Assembly (NCBI GenBank): GCA_013180625.2
Contig: SNVD02009909.1
Coordinates: 1 to 64,000 of the forward strand
Length of the DNA stretch: 64,000 nt
Source: Boswellia sacra
Taxonomy: Eukaryota; Streptophyta; Magnoliopsida; Sapindales; Burseraceae
Direction of reading: 5' to 3'
The notes beneath the pieces were generated by a model. It saw only the letters and a program-made list of their open reading frames with translations, had not been told where the DNA came from and did no database searches. The first letter of the stretch is position 1. Each line of letters opens with the position of its first letter. Below are positions 19,353 through 30,360 of this stretch, piece by piece. Made by a program: the position numbers and the translations under genes.

Positions 19353-22300
19353 TTACATATTCTTCCAAGCAGCCAAAGATCCCAAAGCACTTTTCTTTTG
19401 CTCTAGTAGTTTTGTTAGAGCAACGTCGATTTGAGCATATACTTGGTCCTTCGGAACGTTTCCATCAACCTGAAAGGAAAAACAATTGTCTCCCAACGTC
19501 AATTTCATGGTGAAAGAACTAATACTGATGTTCCAACCAAAGTATATGCTTCTGAAGTTCTTTTTCTACTCTTTATTCATCTTCTTTGTCCAAATTATTC
19601 ATATGAAAAATTTATCTCATGCCAATAATGAGATTTTCCTCTCATAAGATAAGATGTCTATAAGGACAAGGCAATTAGTTGAGGAAGCATTTTACTTTCA
19701 ACTGTTATGAACAAACCATAGAAGTTACAACCACGAAAGCATGTTTAACATGGAAAGAACATCAAACATGAGCACAAGTCAATGCTCTTCAAGATAGAAA
19801 GAACATTAAACATGGAGTTTACATCGATTACAATGACAACAATCCTGATTTGAGAAAGTGTGTGTTTAGGAGGAGGGTGACAATATAGAGAGGTTGACGA
19901 AGGTCAATAAAGAGATTTAGAGGTTGTTTTCAAGAAAGCTCATTTTGGATTTACAACTTCGTTGGGTTACGAAGTGCTGTAGGCTGACAGCAAACTTATG
20001 AAGGGAAGGGACAAATCAAAATCCTATTGAATTACAAAAACAACCAGAGTAATGATGAAAACATGCAAAAATGGCCAATTAAAAAGACTAGTGAGAATTT
20101 AACTAAAATAACTACAATCAAGTTTGGCAAAGAACAGCTGAATTAACATCTAATCTAAACTGCCTTTCCAAATTAATCACCTAATGGTAAATATAAGCCA
20201 GAAAAATAATACAAAACTAATTCTAGAATACAATAGTGATAAAACAACCTAAAACAAATTAAAGGTAAACTGTAACAATTAGCTTTATCACTGAACTAGT
20301 TGAAATCTAGCACCATGTTATAGGCATCACTGGGGATCAATGTTAATGATGCTGCTCAAAAGTGTAATAAAAAAGTCTTTCAGAATTAATTGAGGAAGTT
20401 CTTATGAAGCTTATAGGGAAAAATATAACAACACAAGCAACTTTATGAATATTTCCCAAAAAATCTCAGGTTCATGGATCATGAAGAAAATTATTTTACC
20501 CCAAGGGCAGAAGATAAGTGATTAGATTAAGATTTCTGCTCTTTTGTTGCCCACATTATTTGTAGAAAAAAACTTGGAAAAAGTTGGACATGAAAAAACC
20601 TAGCTTAATAGAGAATTTGACGCGAAAGAGAATCAAGGACTTGCAAGGCCTGTGACTCAGATATGAAAGTTCAAAAGAGCTGTTGTTTACTTAAAAGAGC
20701 CCTCATTGATTCTTCAGGAAACTTAGGAATGCTCCCTCAAACTAATGAATAGGTGAGGCGAAAAGTCCGCTTGGTTGGAAGGCTCTATCGCAATCTTACA
20801 AAAGGAGTTGTGAAATTTGGAAGAAAGAGAACCAGCCGTGCCAGGAAAATGGTTGCAGAGGCTCCATTTAAAGTGAGATTCTATTTTGCATTTCACACAT
20901 TGTAGTCTCCACATTAACACGTATCAGTCTGGTTTTATAGATTTCTTTTGACCAAGAAGAGGTAGGGATTTTGTAGATTCTTGATAGGTGTTTTAAGGCT
21001 GTCATTGTATAGGGTGGATGCCTCTACCTAACACTTTTTCCTTGTTGTGGTCTGTTGGACCACATTTGCATTTTCACCTATGAATGTTTTTCAATACAAC
21101 TTTTTCAATTCGTATTTAAAAAAAAAAAAAAAAAAAACCCGTGTTTTGAGGCTCTAGTCATTGTCCATGGAATTGTCTCCCAAAGACAAAATTTCAAGCC
21201 CTGTACACAGCACCTATTACTTTCTAAATTTATTAGTCAAAATCATGTTCTCAAGATCATATCTGGTTATCAGACACTAGCATCAGCGAAAGCTACATCA
21301 TATATTGCGCCCTCGACCTCCCAACCCTACCACACCAGAAACCCCAACAACCACCCCAAAAACCCATCTACCCCAACACCCAACAAACACAAAATCCCTC
21401 TTCACAGAAGATATATAAAAGGCAGTGGTTCATCATAAAATGGTTACCGCTCAATGGTAGAAAAGTAGTTGAAGGTATATTGCATAATTATCTGTAAGAA
21501 ACTCACCACTATATATAGGTCTTAGATTAATTTTTAACTCTGCATGTAAATTTTGAGCATAATTAATGACATTTACAGATTTTAACAGATAGAGATTGAG
21601 AAGCAAAAAGAGGGATCATATCACATGCCTTGACTGTGATGTCTTCATACATTGAAAGTACTGCCTCCACATTCTGATGATGAGTTCGCAAGCGTAACTT
21701 AACCTATATGGAGCCAAATAGAAAAATATAAGAATTTTCAGTTGAATAGCTGTGATAAATTGTCAGGATACAACCATAAAGGAGGAAATCCATTATCTAA
21801 AGCTAAGGAGACCAATGAATACCAATATTTTTACTTGGCCATTAAAATAATGATAATAATTAAAAGGAAATGTAGATGAAATAGTTGGCCATGCCTTTTC
21901 TTCAGTATCATCAAAACGTTGCGTAAGCCTTGCAGCAATTTCTTCAGTTTCTGGGGGAGAGTACTTCAAGTGGTATATCTTCCCTGTTATAGGATCTAAC
22001 CTACGACCCACCACTCTCTCAACAAGAATATCTTCTGAGACCTGTAAACATAGGCAGACAATGCAAAATATTTTGCTAGGAAACAAAAAAATGGATATCA
22101 ACATAGTTGAAGAAGGATGATTAAATAGTAAACTAGATGTCCAATACAAAAGACAAAACCCATCTACAAATAAGGTTTATAGCTTTAGAAAACCATAACA
22201 GAATTTCTGTAACCTCTGCAGAGCAAGCAACAGAAAAGAAAGATACTCTGGCCTAGAAAACATGGAAAGCACAAACAGTATCAACTCCTTGCTAATTGAA

Positions 22301-24454
22301 ATGAATAAAGAAGATAAAAGTGCTTTAGAGGTCCTCTGAAACAGAAGCCATAAAGAAGCTAAAAGTCTAATTCTATCCTATAAAATACTGACTTCTTGTG
22401 ATGAGGAACGGCGTTCCTCAATACATCACATTGTCTGTACTACTGTTAAATAACCCTTTGTTTCTTTCACCCACAAAAAGGTTAGTACCATACAGTTTCA
22501 TAGGGTCTTGGCCAGGTGGACAGAATCCTACTTCAAGTTGAAAGCTATTCTAAAAATTTATTCAGACTATCTAATACTTGAACGAGATATAATTAAAACG
22601 TAGAATTGGCATGGAGTTCATTTTTTCTTCGTAACAAATTCTAACCAAATATGCCAACAGTTAAAAGTCATTACCTCTAAGAGAATGAACATATCAGGCT
22701 CAAAACCAAATTTCTTAAGAGCAGTTGCTTGTGATGAGCTCCGAGGATATCCATCCAAAAGCCAACCCTTTTCTAGAGAATCTGGCTGTGACAAACGTTC
22801 CTTCACCATCTACAGGATCAAATCAAGGAATCACCAAAAACAGAATGGTTTTCACATCCAAATAAATACATGATCCCTACTGTTTTTGCATCAAAATAAA
22901 TACATGATCCCTACCATGACAACAATCTCATCTGGTACCAATTGTCCTTTCTCCATGTGTTCCTTTGCTCGATTTCCATTTTCACTTCCTGCAGCAACTT
23001 CAGCCCTCAGTAAATCTCCAGCAGCAATATGCACCAAGCCATACTGCATATATGAGGATGACTTGATTCAATCTGCTTTTCTTCAGATGACGTGCAGCAA
23101 TTTGCACAAAAATGAAATAAATGACCTGTAAACAGGATCTCGGATAGATAGATGTCATTGTCTTCCAACAAATGACAAATGAGACCAACGTTTATGTAGT
23201 CATTGCCATTATCTTTTCCAATTCCATGAATTGGTCATTTTGTGTGCATTATTCAATGAAGAAGATACAAAAATGGTTTCAGAATCTTAACATAGAAAAC
23301 TTGTCAATAGAGCCAACAGAAGAAGTCAAGCAAAACTGGGCTACTGTTACGGTAGGTCAATTGCAAATCTTTTAACCTTACATTTACAAACATATTTCCC
23401 ATCAATTCTACAGAGAGAAACAAGCCTTCCTATTCCTTTCTTTAAGTTATTCATTTCACAAACATTTTTCCTAATACAACAAGGTAATCGTATCTTCTAG
23501 ACTGGTTTAAGAGAAATCAACTTAAGAATGGTCAATATGAACGGAAATAAGGGATGCAAAATGAGCGGCTAATGGCCACGACAGCTCACATTTGCTAGCA
23601 AATCTGTTCTCCAGCTGAATTCCTAATCTTCTAACAAGATTCTTTTTCAAAATATTCGCAAAAGGGCTACAGCAACTTAAAAGGATATGCGATGGTCGAA
23701 AAGATTGGGCCACATACCAGGCCGCATCAACTTACAATAGAAAACAAGAAAAACATAAGAAAGCTTCAGAAAAGGGGAAAAAAACTGATATCAAAAGGAG
23801 AAAATCCTGAGCTTCAAATCATGAAAAACAAGTACAATACTGAACCACACAACCCCGAGCTCTATACACAAATGCAATTAACCAAAAAAAAAATCTCCAT
23901 TCCAACTATATGTAACACAATTTTCTTCATCCACAAGAAATATCATTGTTGACAAACCTAAAGAAAAATCCACACAAAATGATTCCTTGTAAAGAATAGA
24001 AAAAACCAGAAGCCAAAATGATCAATCACTATCGAGAGAATACTAGAAAGAGAAATTAAACACAAAAGGAGCTTACTTTCTTAGTGATGAGCTCACACTG
24101 AGTACCTTTACCAGAAGCAGGAGCTCCTGATATCATTATCTTCAAAGGCTCAACCTTTGCTGCTGCCACAGCCTGCACGTAAAAACCCACATCAAAAACA
24201 ACAAAAACTATTATAAAAAACAAAGAACTCGGCAATCACATCACTTAATCAACCTGGAAATTGGTGGCGTTGGGCAAATGGGATTCGTGGGAGCGGGAGA
24301 AAAGGGAGTCATGTAAGCGGAGAGAGAGAGTAGAATTGTTCGAAGCAAAGGACAAGTGGGTAGAGAAAATGTGCTTTGGCTTCTTTGAAGAGAAGGGAGA
24401 CAGAGCGTTTGCATTCACGTTCGTGGGCAGGCTCAGGCTGCAACTGGAAGCCAT
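19353..24454 (-). CDS. AMK2: Chloroplast adenylate kinase (AMK2-type), seven exons
   Basis: Exons on the minus strand: 24454-24254, 24172-24077, 23043-22915, 22809-22675, 22041-21895, 21703-21629, 19469-19353. They sum to 900 bases, all in phase 0, giving 299 residues ending AAWKNM. The enzyme interconverts ATP + AMP and 2 ADP. Residues 1-67 are a Ser/Asn-rich, acid-poor region typical of a plastid transit peptide. The P-loop GAPASGKGT is at 83-91, the AMP-binding GDLLRAE segment in exon 3, LDGYPR at 160-165, and the LID region GRRLDPITGKIYH in exon 5. Introns 5 and 6 appear to start with GC (AAG|GCATGG and AAG|GCATGT) rather than GT. Intron 6 is about 2.2 kb and carries a poly(A) run. Converges with the CCR4-type kinase. 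All active-site motifs look intact. Confidence 0.92.
21117..21137 (+). repeat. Poly(A) run in AMK2 intron 6, possible retroposed 3' end
   Basis: About 20 adenines follow a T-rich stretch (TTTTTCAATACAAC) like those seen upstream of plant LINE tails or retroposed mRNA ends. No matching target duplication or reverse transcriptase was found in the intron, so the source is unknown. Confidence 0.35.
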
Positions 24455-24457
24455 AGT

Positions 24458-24572
24458 TGCCCTCTCTCTCTCTCTCTCTCTGGGGATTTGCTCCGGTGCA
24501 TTTATTCATTTCTTTTCAGGATGAGAATTGAGGTGGGCCTTCATTCTTTTGGGCCTTTTGATGAGGCCCATT
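24458..24572 (-). promoter_or_regulatory. AMK2 leader and core promoter with TGGGCC/T motifs
   Basis: A CT microsatellite (24461-24481; GA on the sense strand) lies just upstream of the start codon. Further up are three GGCCCA/TGGGCC-type motifs (about 24534, 24550 and 24565) within 40 bases. Such site II motifs bind TCP factors and cluster in promoters of housekeeping and organelle-targeted genes, which fits a plastid enzyme. Confidence 0.55.
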
Positions 24573-26997
24573 TAATTTGCGATAGAAAAAATATTAATTT
24601 TTAAAGTATAATTAAAAAATTTGGAATTTTATTTTACGGTTAGGATCAGTAACACCACTTTTCTAACACAAAATTATGCCTACATTCAAAGTTCAAATTC
24701 AATCTACCACACATAATTAATGCACATCGAGAATAATAATTATTAGATTGAGTCTCGACCATTCACAATGAATTGATTTAATCCCTCATAATTTATATAG
24801 GAATTTGTGTGGAGAAGGTATTATTATAGAATCGACCATTTTATCTTAACATCATCAGTATCATAATTTTCTTTTAAAAAATTATGAAAAACTTACAAAT
24901 TGAAGCTTTTTTTTTTTTTTAAGTATTGCATCCGAAAAATGTTTTAATCAAAACATTTCAACCAAACAAGTTTTCTTAATTTTTTTAGTGTGCATATATA
25001 CACAAACACACGCACCTATATATATAGATGAAGATATTATTATAAGTTTTCTCATGGTTTTTGATTAGTCAACAATTTAAAATATTTTCACTACTTTGCA
25101 TGTTTCAATAAATTGCAGGACTCGTGTTTTCATTTAGTTGTATTTCCATCGATTATCTTTTCTTACTTATGCTTTACAACTGCGGAAAATGAGTTTGTAA
25201 ATCTAATTATGTTTTACATTTAATCAATAATTTAACACACTTTTTGTATTCATTTTTTACTTTACTACATGTTTTTGTGATTTGTATGGTTATTAGTTGT
25301 TTTTCTGTGTTCTTTAAGCTTGTTAAGTGTGGAAAATGAGGTTGTTTAGGAAGATACTGTGTATTATTTTTATGCGGATGGGACAATTAGAGCTATAGCT
25401 ACGATTTGGCATGTTTGGCATCCTTCGCTGTAGTTCACTGTAATGTATTAAACTTTTGTAGAATAGTAATATACAGATCAAATGTTTGGCAATTATTTTA
25501 AATATAGCCTCCATCCATTAATGAAATTGGGACCATGACTTCCACTCTCATTGTCGTTTTCATCAAAATTAAATCCTTTTTAACAACAATCATTATAGTA
25601 TTGGTGGCATCATCAGATGCTCTCATAGAAAATTAAAATTAAGGGGTAATATCACTAACTATTCTTCAGATTTGCCTTAATATCATTCAGAAACCCACTT
25701 TCATGTTTATATAAAGAGCTCTCGAAAGTTAAAACTTGTTTTATCATCCAACCCCATCTACCAGATTAGATTCTGTTCAACTTTATATTTAATAAGAGAT
25801 AAAAAGAACCGCTTTATCCCTTCTTTTCTTTCTTTCTTTTCCTTTTTTTTTTTTTTCTCTCTAATTCACATCTCTCTATTTCTTTCTCCTCTTTTTAGTC
25901 TCAAACTTATGCTTCGGGTGTTAGATCCAGTGGTTTTCGTGGCCGTGTTGTCTAAATTTGTTGCATATTTTAACCAGATCGCACCAATGCTGCGGCTTGT
26001 ATTTGTAGCACCGCGGCGCTATGCCTGCTGTCTAAATGCGTAAGCCTTCAGCCCTGGGCCCCTAAGGGAGAGGGTTGCGGCGCTATGCTCTCTAACTTCC
26101 TCTCATTGATGATACCAGCGCTGTGGTGCTGACTTGTGGGCGTTGGCCGCTATACTCACTGCCACAATGGACCATTAAGCTCAAAACTTGCTTGAAACTC
26201 CTCTTCGTGTATATCAACCACTATTTCCATCAACATTCATCTACAGTACGCCTCAAATCACCCAACAGCCATTATGTCACCTATCTTGCGAAAGAAACAT
26301 GAAAGCACACATAAAATTCGCGAAAACTCCTGAGAACCAACCAAATATCAAGCCTTAAGAGGTACTCAATTCGTGAGGAAAAACTCACTCATCAAATACT
26401 ACCAAACACATCATAATGTTTTACAATGTATTTATTTAATACTGTACTATATCATATAATGAGTTATATATAACAATACAATGTATCCAAACATGCCATG
26501 ATTGAGTTAAAAAGATTTTTATTAATTACTTTGTTAAACATTTAAGAAAGAGATTTGAAATGAGAAATATAATTGTCAACATTGTGTAAAGAGTGTTCAT
26601 TTCTTTTTTAATGAAATTTGAATAGATTTGAATTTAACTTAAATTTAAATGAGTTTGATTACAACTATCTAAATGATAAGTTCTTTTTTCTTTTCTTAAA
26701 ATATGGTAGTAAGCTTTAAGTTGCCTGTTCTTATTTAAAAAAAGTATTTGAAACAAAGTAATTCGACATATATGCTTTTATAGTATATTATATATGTTCT
26801 CTATAAGTAGGGTTATTTGTATCCAAATATTTACCCTTTTTGTTTGACATAAATTTTATTCCTATATGCTCCTGAAGAAATTTAAAATTAAGGACAACAA
26901 ATTTTGGTACATTAAAATTTTTATTAATTATTTTGGTAATTGTGAGATCTCTTTGTATGACACACAGTTTAGGAAGTAATTCAATAAATAGCAAATT
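24573..26997. other. AT-rich intergenic region
   Basis: No gene recognised. It holds homopolymer and CT-rich stretches (25820-25900). A slightly GC-richer patch at about 25910-26180 contains repeats of GCGGCGCTATGC-like words, perhaps an old element fragment that I could not classify. Open frames up to 85 codons lack any signature. Confidence 0.35.
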
Positions 26998-27442
26998 AGG
27001 GGTGCTCGGGTCGAGTTTTGCCCAACCCGACACGACCCGATGCATGGTTGGGTTTGAAAATTTTGGCCTGTGATCAGGTTTTTGAAGTATAGAATTCGAG
27101 GTGTAACCTGAATGATCGGGTCAGGTCGGGTTGGTTGGGTCGGACGTGGCCCAATTCACATATTTTTAAAACTTATTTGATGTAGCAAAATGGTCGGGTT
27201 GGGTCAGTATAAGATGCAAAAAAAGACCAATAAGAGATTGACACGTGACAAATTTTATTTACATAAAAAAAATTTCTCATCGGGTCGGGCTTTATCAGGT
27301 TAGATGGATCAAACCCGATTGCAAGAAACCCGATTTAAATAACCCGATTTCGGGTTTTTTAAATCCCTAACCTGTCTTTAACCCAATAAACTCGATAAAA
27401 CCCGGTCGGGTCAGGTCGTGTAGGATAATTTTGAACACTCCT
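26998..27442. mobile_element. hAT-like MITE with exact flanking duplication
   Basis: Ends AGGGGTGCTC and GAACACTCCT are imperfect inverted repeats. Both sides are flanked by the direct repeat ATAGCAAATT (26988-26997 and 27443-27452). The interior is full of GGGTCGGGT / ACCCGA words and has no coding capacity. The AGGGGTG terminus is common in plant hAT MITEs. The 10-base flank match is slightly longer than the 8 expected for hAT, so a MULE assignment is possible. Confidence 0.75.
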
Positions 27443-27467
27443 ATAGCAAATTATTGTTGTTGACAAT

Positions 27468-27710
27468 GGGTATCATATTACTGTAGAACTATACATTCAC
27501 ACAAACACGGGGAAAAGAAACAACATAACAAGGAATCAATATAGGTATCATATCGTTGTAGAGCTATCCTTTCACACACAAATCTGGGGAAAAAACAACA
27601 TAACAAGGAATCAATATAGGTATCATATCGCTGTAGAACTATTCTTTCACACAAATAAATCTTAAAAGAAAAAATCAACTCTAACATGGGAAATAGTATA
27701 AAAATCATAT
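27468..27710. repeat. 75-bp tandem repeat, about three copies
   Basis: The word TATCATAT begins at 27471, 27546 and 27621 (spacing 75, 75), with a diverged fourth at about 27704. Units share CTGTAGAACTAT..TTCACACA and AACATAACAAGGAATCAATA. The 76-codon minus frame here is a product of the repeat. Confidence 0.85.
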
Positions 27711-28539
27711 TGATATAGAATTTCTACTCTAGCCAAACCAAATCTAGAAAAAAACTTTGAAACGGACAAAGGGAAAAAAAAAGTTAGAAAATAAATAGCA
27801 TTTAATGGGAAGGATTGTGATCCAAAAAAACAGAAGATGATTAAATGAATACTTTATGGATCAATTTAATATTCACGTGAATGTTTTATTGTTTTTTTTT
27901 TGAAGTTTTAGATTTCGCGTGCTTAGAGTTTGAGAGAAAAATGGCATGATGGAGAAGATGATATGTCATAATTAATAGGAAAAATATAATAATAATAAAA
28001 TAGAAAGTATAAAATTGAGGTCATTTTTTAATTACAGAGGGTTCATAAAACAAAAATATAGATATAAAATTTTAGGAGTTGGTGCTATAAGTAAATGGGT
28101 GTAGAAAGCTATATTTTAACCGCAAATATAGCTTCACCCTACCCTATGTTTTACATAACGTTATAAAATTATTTGTTGATAGTCAATTGAACAAAATTAA
28201 AATCAAATTATAATAGTGCCATAATAAAATTATATTATTGATTACCATATTATATTATTAATTAATCTGTTACAAATAATGTGAAGAAAATGTTTGCCCT
28301 AAGGCTACATGATAATTTTGATGATAACAATACACATTGATTAATTGAGATTTACTAACATGTTTATTTATGTGCAAGAGTAAGATCATTGAAATAATTG
28401 AAAAATCAAAAAGAGGCTTATTAAAATGAATTGTTGAAGCTAAGGAGAAGACTACATGTTAAAGGCACCAAAGTTTAAGAACAAGGTTTGATTCAAGGAA
28501 TGTGACACATGAGCAATGTTCAATCAATTGGTTATATAT

Positions 28540-29220
28540 TTCTCCACAGATGTCCAAATGACGTGATTCTTGAGTCTTTGGAAAGCTTACTCAATTTATA
28601 ACATTTCATATGTTTTAAAGAAATTCAAATTTCAAGTGAAAGGTTGTCCAAATCATCATGCAAGTTGAAAGACAGATGGAAGCAGCTGACATGAGCACTG
28701 AATACTCTTTTGGACATATCTTGAGCTACAAATATCCAAATCACTTGATTCTTATGGCATTGGAAAGATGACTTAATGAGGAACATTTCATATGTTTTGA
28801 ATAAATTCAAATTTCAAATGGAAGGCTGACATAATTGACATGCAAGCCGGTGGACTGACATAAGGAAGAAAAATCAACTCACATGAGCACCAAATGGTGT
28901 TTTGGCCATATCTTAAGATAGAGATATCCAAATTCTTTGATTCTTAATGTTTTGGAAAGGTTATTCAAATATTCAGATCTTTTATGTTTTGAAGAAATTC
29001 AAATTTCAAACGGAATGCTGACAGAATTATCATTTAATTCGGTGGACTGACACAAGGAAGAAAAATCAAGTCACATGAGCACCGAATGGTGTTTTGGCCA
29101 TATCTTGAGATACAGATATCCAAATGACTTGATTCTTGATGCGTTGGAAAGCTTATTGAAATGTGCAGATCTTTTATGTTTTGCAGATTTTCAAATTTCA
29201 AACGGAACATTGACAAAAAT
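28540..29220 (+). repeat. About 192-bp tandem repeats in the U3 part of the solo LTR
   Basis: Four diverged copies of a unit containing TATCCAAATNACTTGATTCTT (starting near 28549, 28730, 28923, 29115), then a TTGGAAAG..TTCATATGTTTTGAA part and GGTGGACTGACA. Spacing is about 183 then 192, 192. They lie upstream of the TATA box, so they could act as repeated promoter elements. Confidence 0.8.
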
Positions 29221-29510
29221 GGCAGACAAGATTACGGTTTTTATGGTGGGCAGAAAATTTGGAGATGGTGTCTTCACTTGATTAAGTTCATCTCATTTGC
29301 CTATAAAAGGAGCCCTTCTCCCATGCATTCAGCAAGAAGAAGAGAAGCATCTATCAAGCAAAAAACAAGAGAAATATCAAGTGTAAAGAGCTTTTATATT
29401 CTTTATCTACTCTTTGAAGAGAGTTGTACTTTTGTTGTAAAAATTATCTTTGTTCTTGTATTGTGGTGAGAGTGAGATCTTCTTGTAAAGGATAAAAAGT
29501 TATCCTTGAG

Positions 29511-29840
29511 AGAACTCTTGGTGTGTGTTATCAAGAGTTGAAGGAAGTTGCCTTGGTGAGGTTGTTCATCAAGAAGAACTCTTGGTGTGGTGTTATCAAG
29601 AGTTGAAGGAAGTTGCCTTGGTGAGGTTGTTCATCAAGAAGAACTCTTGGTGTGGTGTTATCAAGAGTTGAAGGAAGTTGCCTTGGTGAGGTTGTTCATC
29701 AAGAAGAACTCTTGGTGTGGTGTTATCAAGAGTTGAAGGAAGTTGCCTTGGTGAGGTTGTTCATCAAGAAGAACTCTTGGTGTGGTGTTATCAAGAGTTG
29801 GAAGAAAAAGTCTTGGTGAGGTTGTTCATCAAGCAAGTTG
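29511..29840 (+). repeat. 65-bp tandem repeats in the transcribed part of the solo LTR
   Basis: Five near-identical units starting GAACTCTTGGTGTGGTGTTA at about 29512, 29576, 29641, 29706 and 29771; the last one diverges in its second half. The high identity suggests recent amplification compared with the 192-bp array. Confidence 0.9.
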
Positions 29841-30191
29841 TAAAGATTTCTACAACTTAGTGGAAAGCTTAGCTCGTGGAGCTAGGAGCCCGTGGACGTA
29901 GAAGGTTTGCCGAACCACGTACATCGAGTTTGCACTCTCTCTATCCCTATACTCTTTGCATTTACTTGCACTTGTGATTGTTCATTATTATTATTCTCTT
30001 GATTACATATTTGATAACTTCTAATTTCATCTTCTTCACCTTCATTCTCAAAGAAAGAGTAAACTAATTTTGATCTTTCAAGAAAAGTTTTACAAATCCG
30101 TTTTAATAAATAAAAACCCAATTTACCCCCCTCTTGGGTTGCCATACCTGGATCAACAGAAAAAGAAAAGAACTATATAACTAAAAAAATA

Positions 30192-30360
30192 CACTACTAA
30201 AAAAGTAAGTTTTTACTACACTTATTTACGGCGGGCATTTGAAAATGCGGTAAAACATTAAAATCTGTGACGCGCTATCACGCCCACAGTAAAAAAACTA
30301 TTGCATAAAAAACTATTGCATCTACAACGGTTTTAATGAACTGCAGTAGAAGCTTGTGAA
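30192..30360 (+). repeat. Left terminal and subterminal repeats of the 14-kb CACTA element
   Basis: Terminal CACTACTAAAAAAG is followed by TTTACGGCGGGCATTTG, AATGCGGTAAAACATT and CACGCCCACAGTAAAAAA, degenerate copies of the subterminal unit. Confidence 0.75.

Larger units (their letters stand above)
28291..30158 (+). mobile_element. Ty1/copia solo LTR (SIRE/Maximus-like), 1.87 kb
   Basis: Starts TGTTTGCCCTAAGG with the early word TTTTGATGATAACAA seen at the start of SIRE-type LTRs, and ends CTTGGGTTGCC..GATCAACA. It is flanked by the direct repeat GAAAA (28286-28290 and 30159-30163). TATAAAAGG at about 29303 marks a likely TATA box with a transcribed region after it. No PBS or internal sequence follows the right end, so this is a solo LTR left by recombination between two LTRs. 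It contains two separate tandem arrays (listed separately). Confidence 0.85.
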
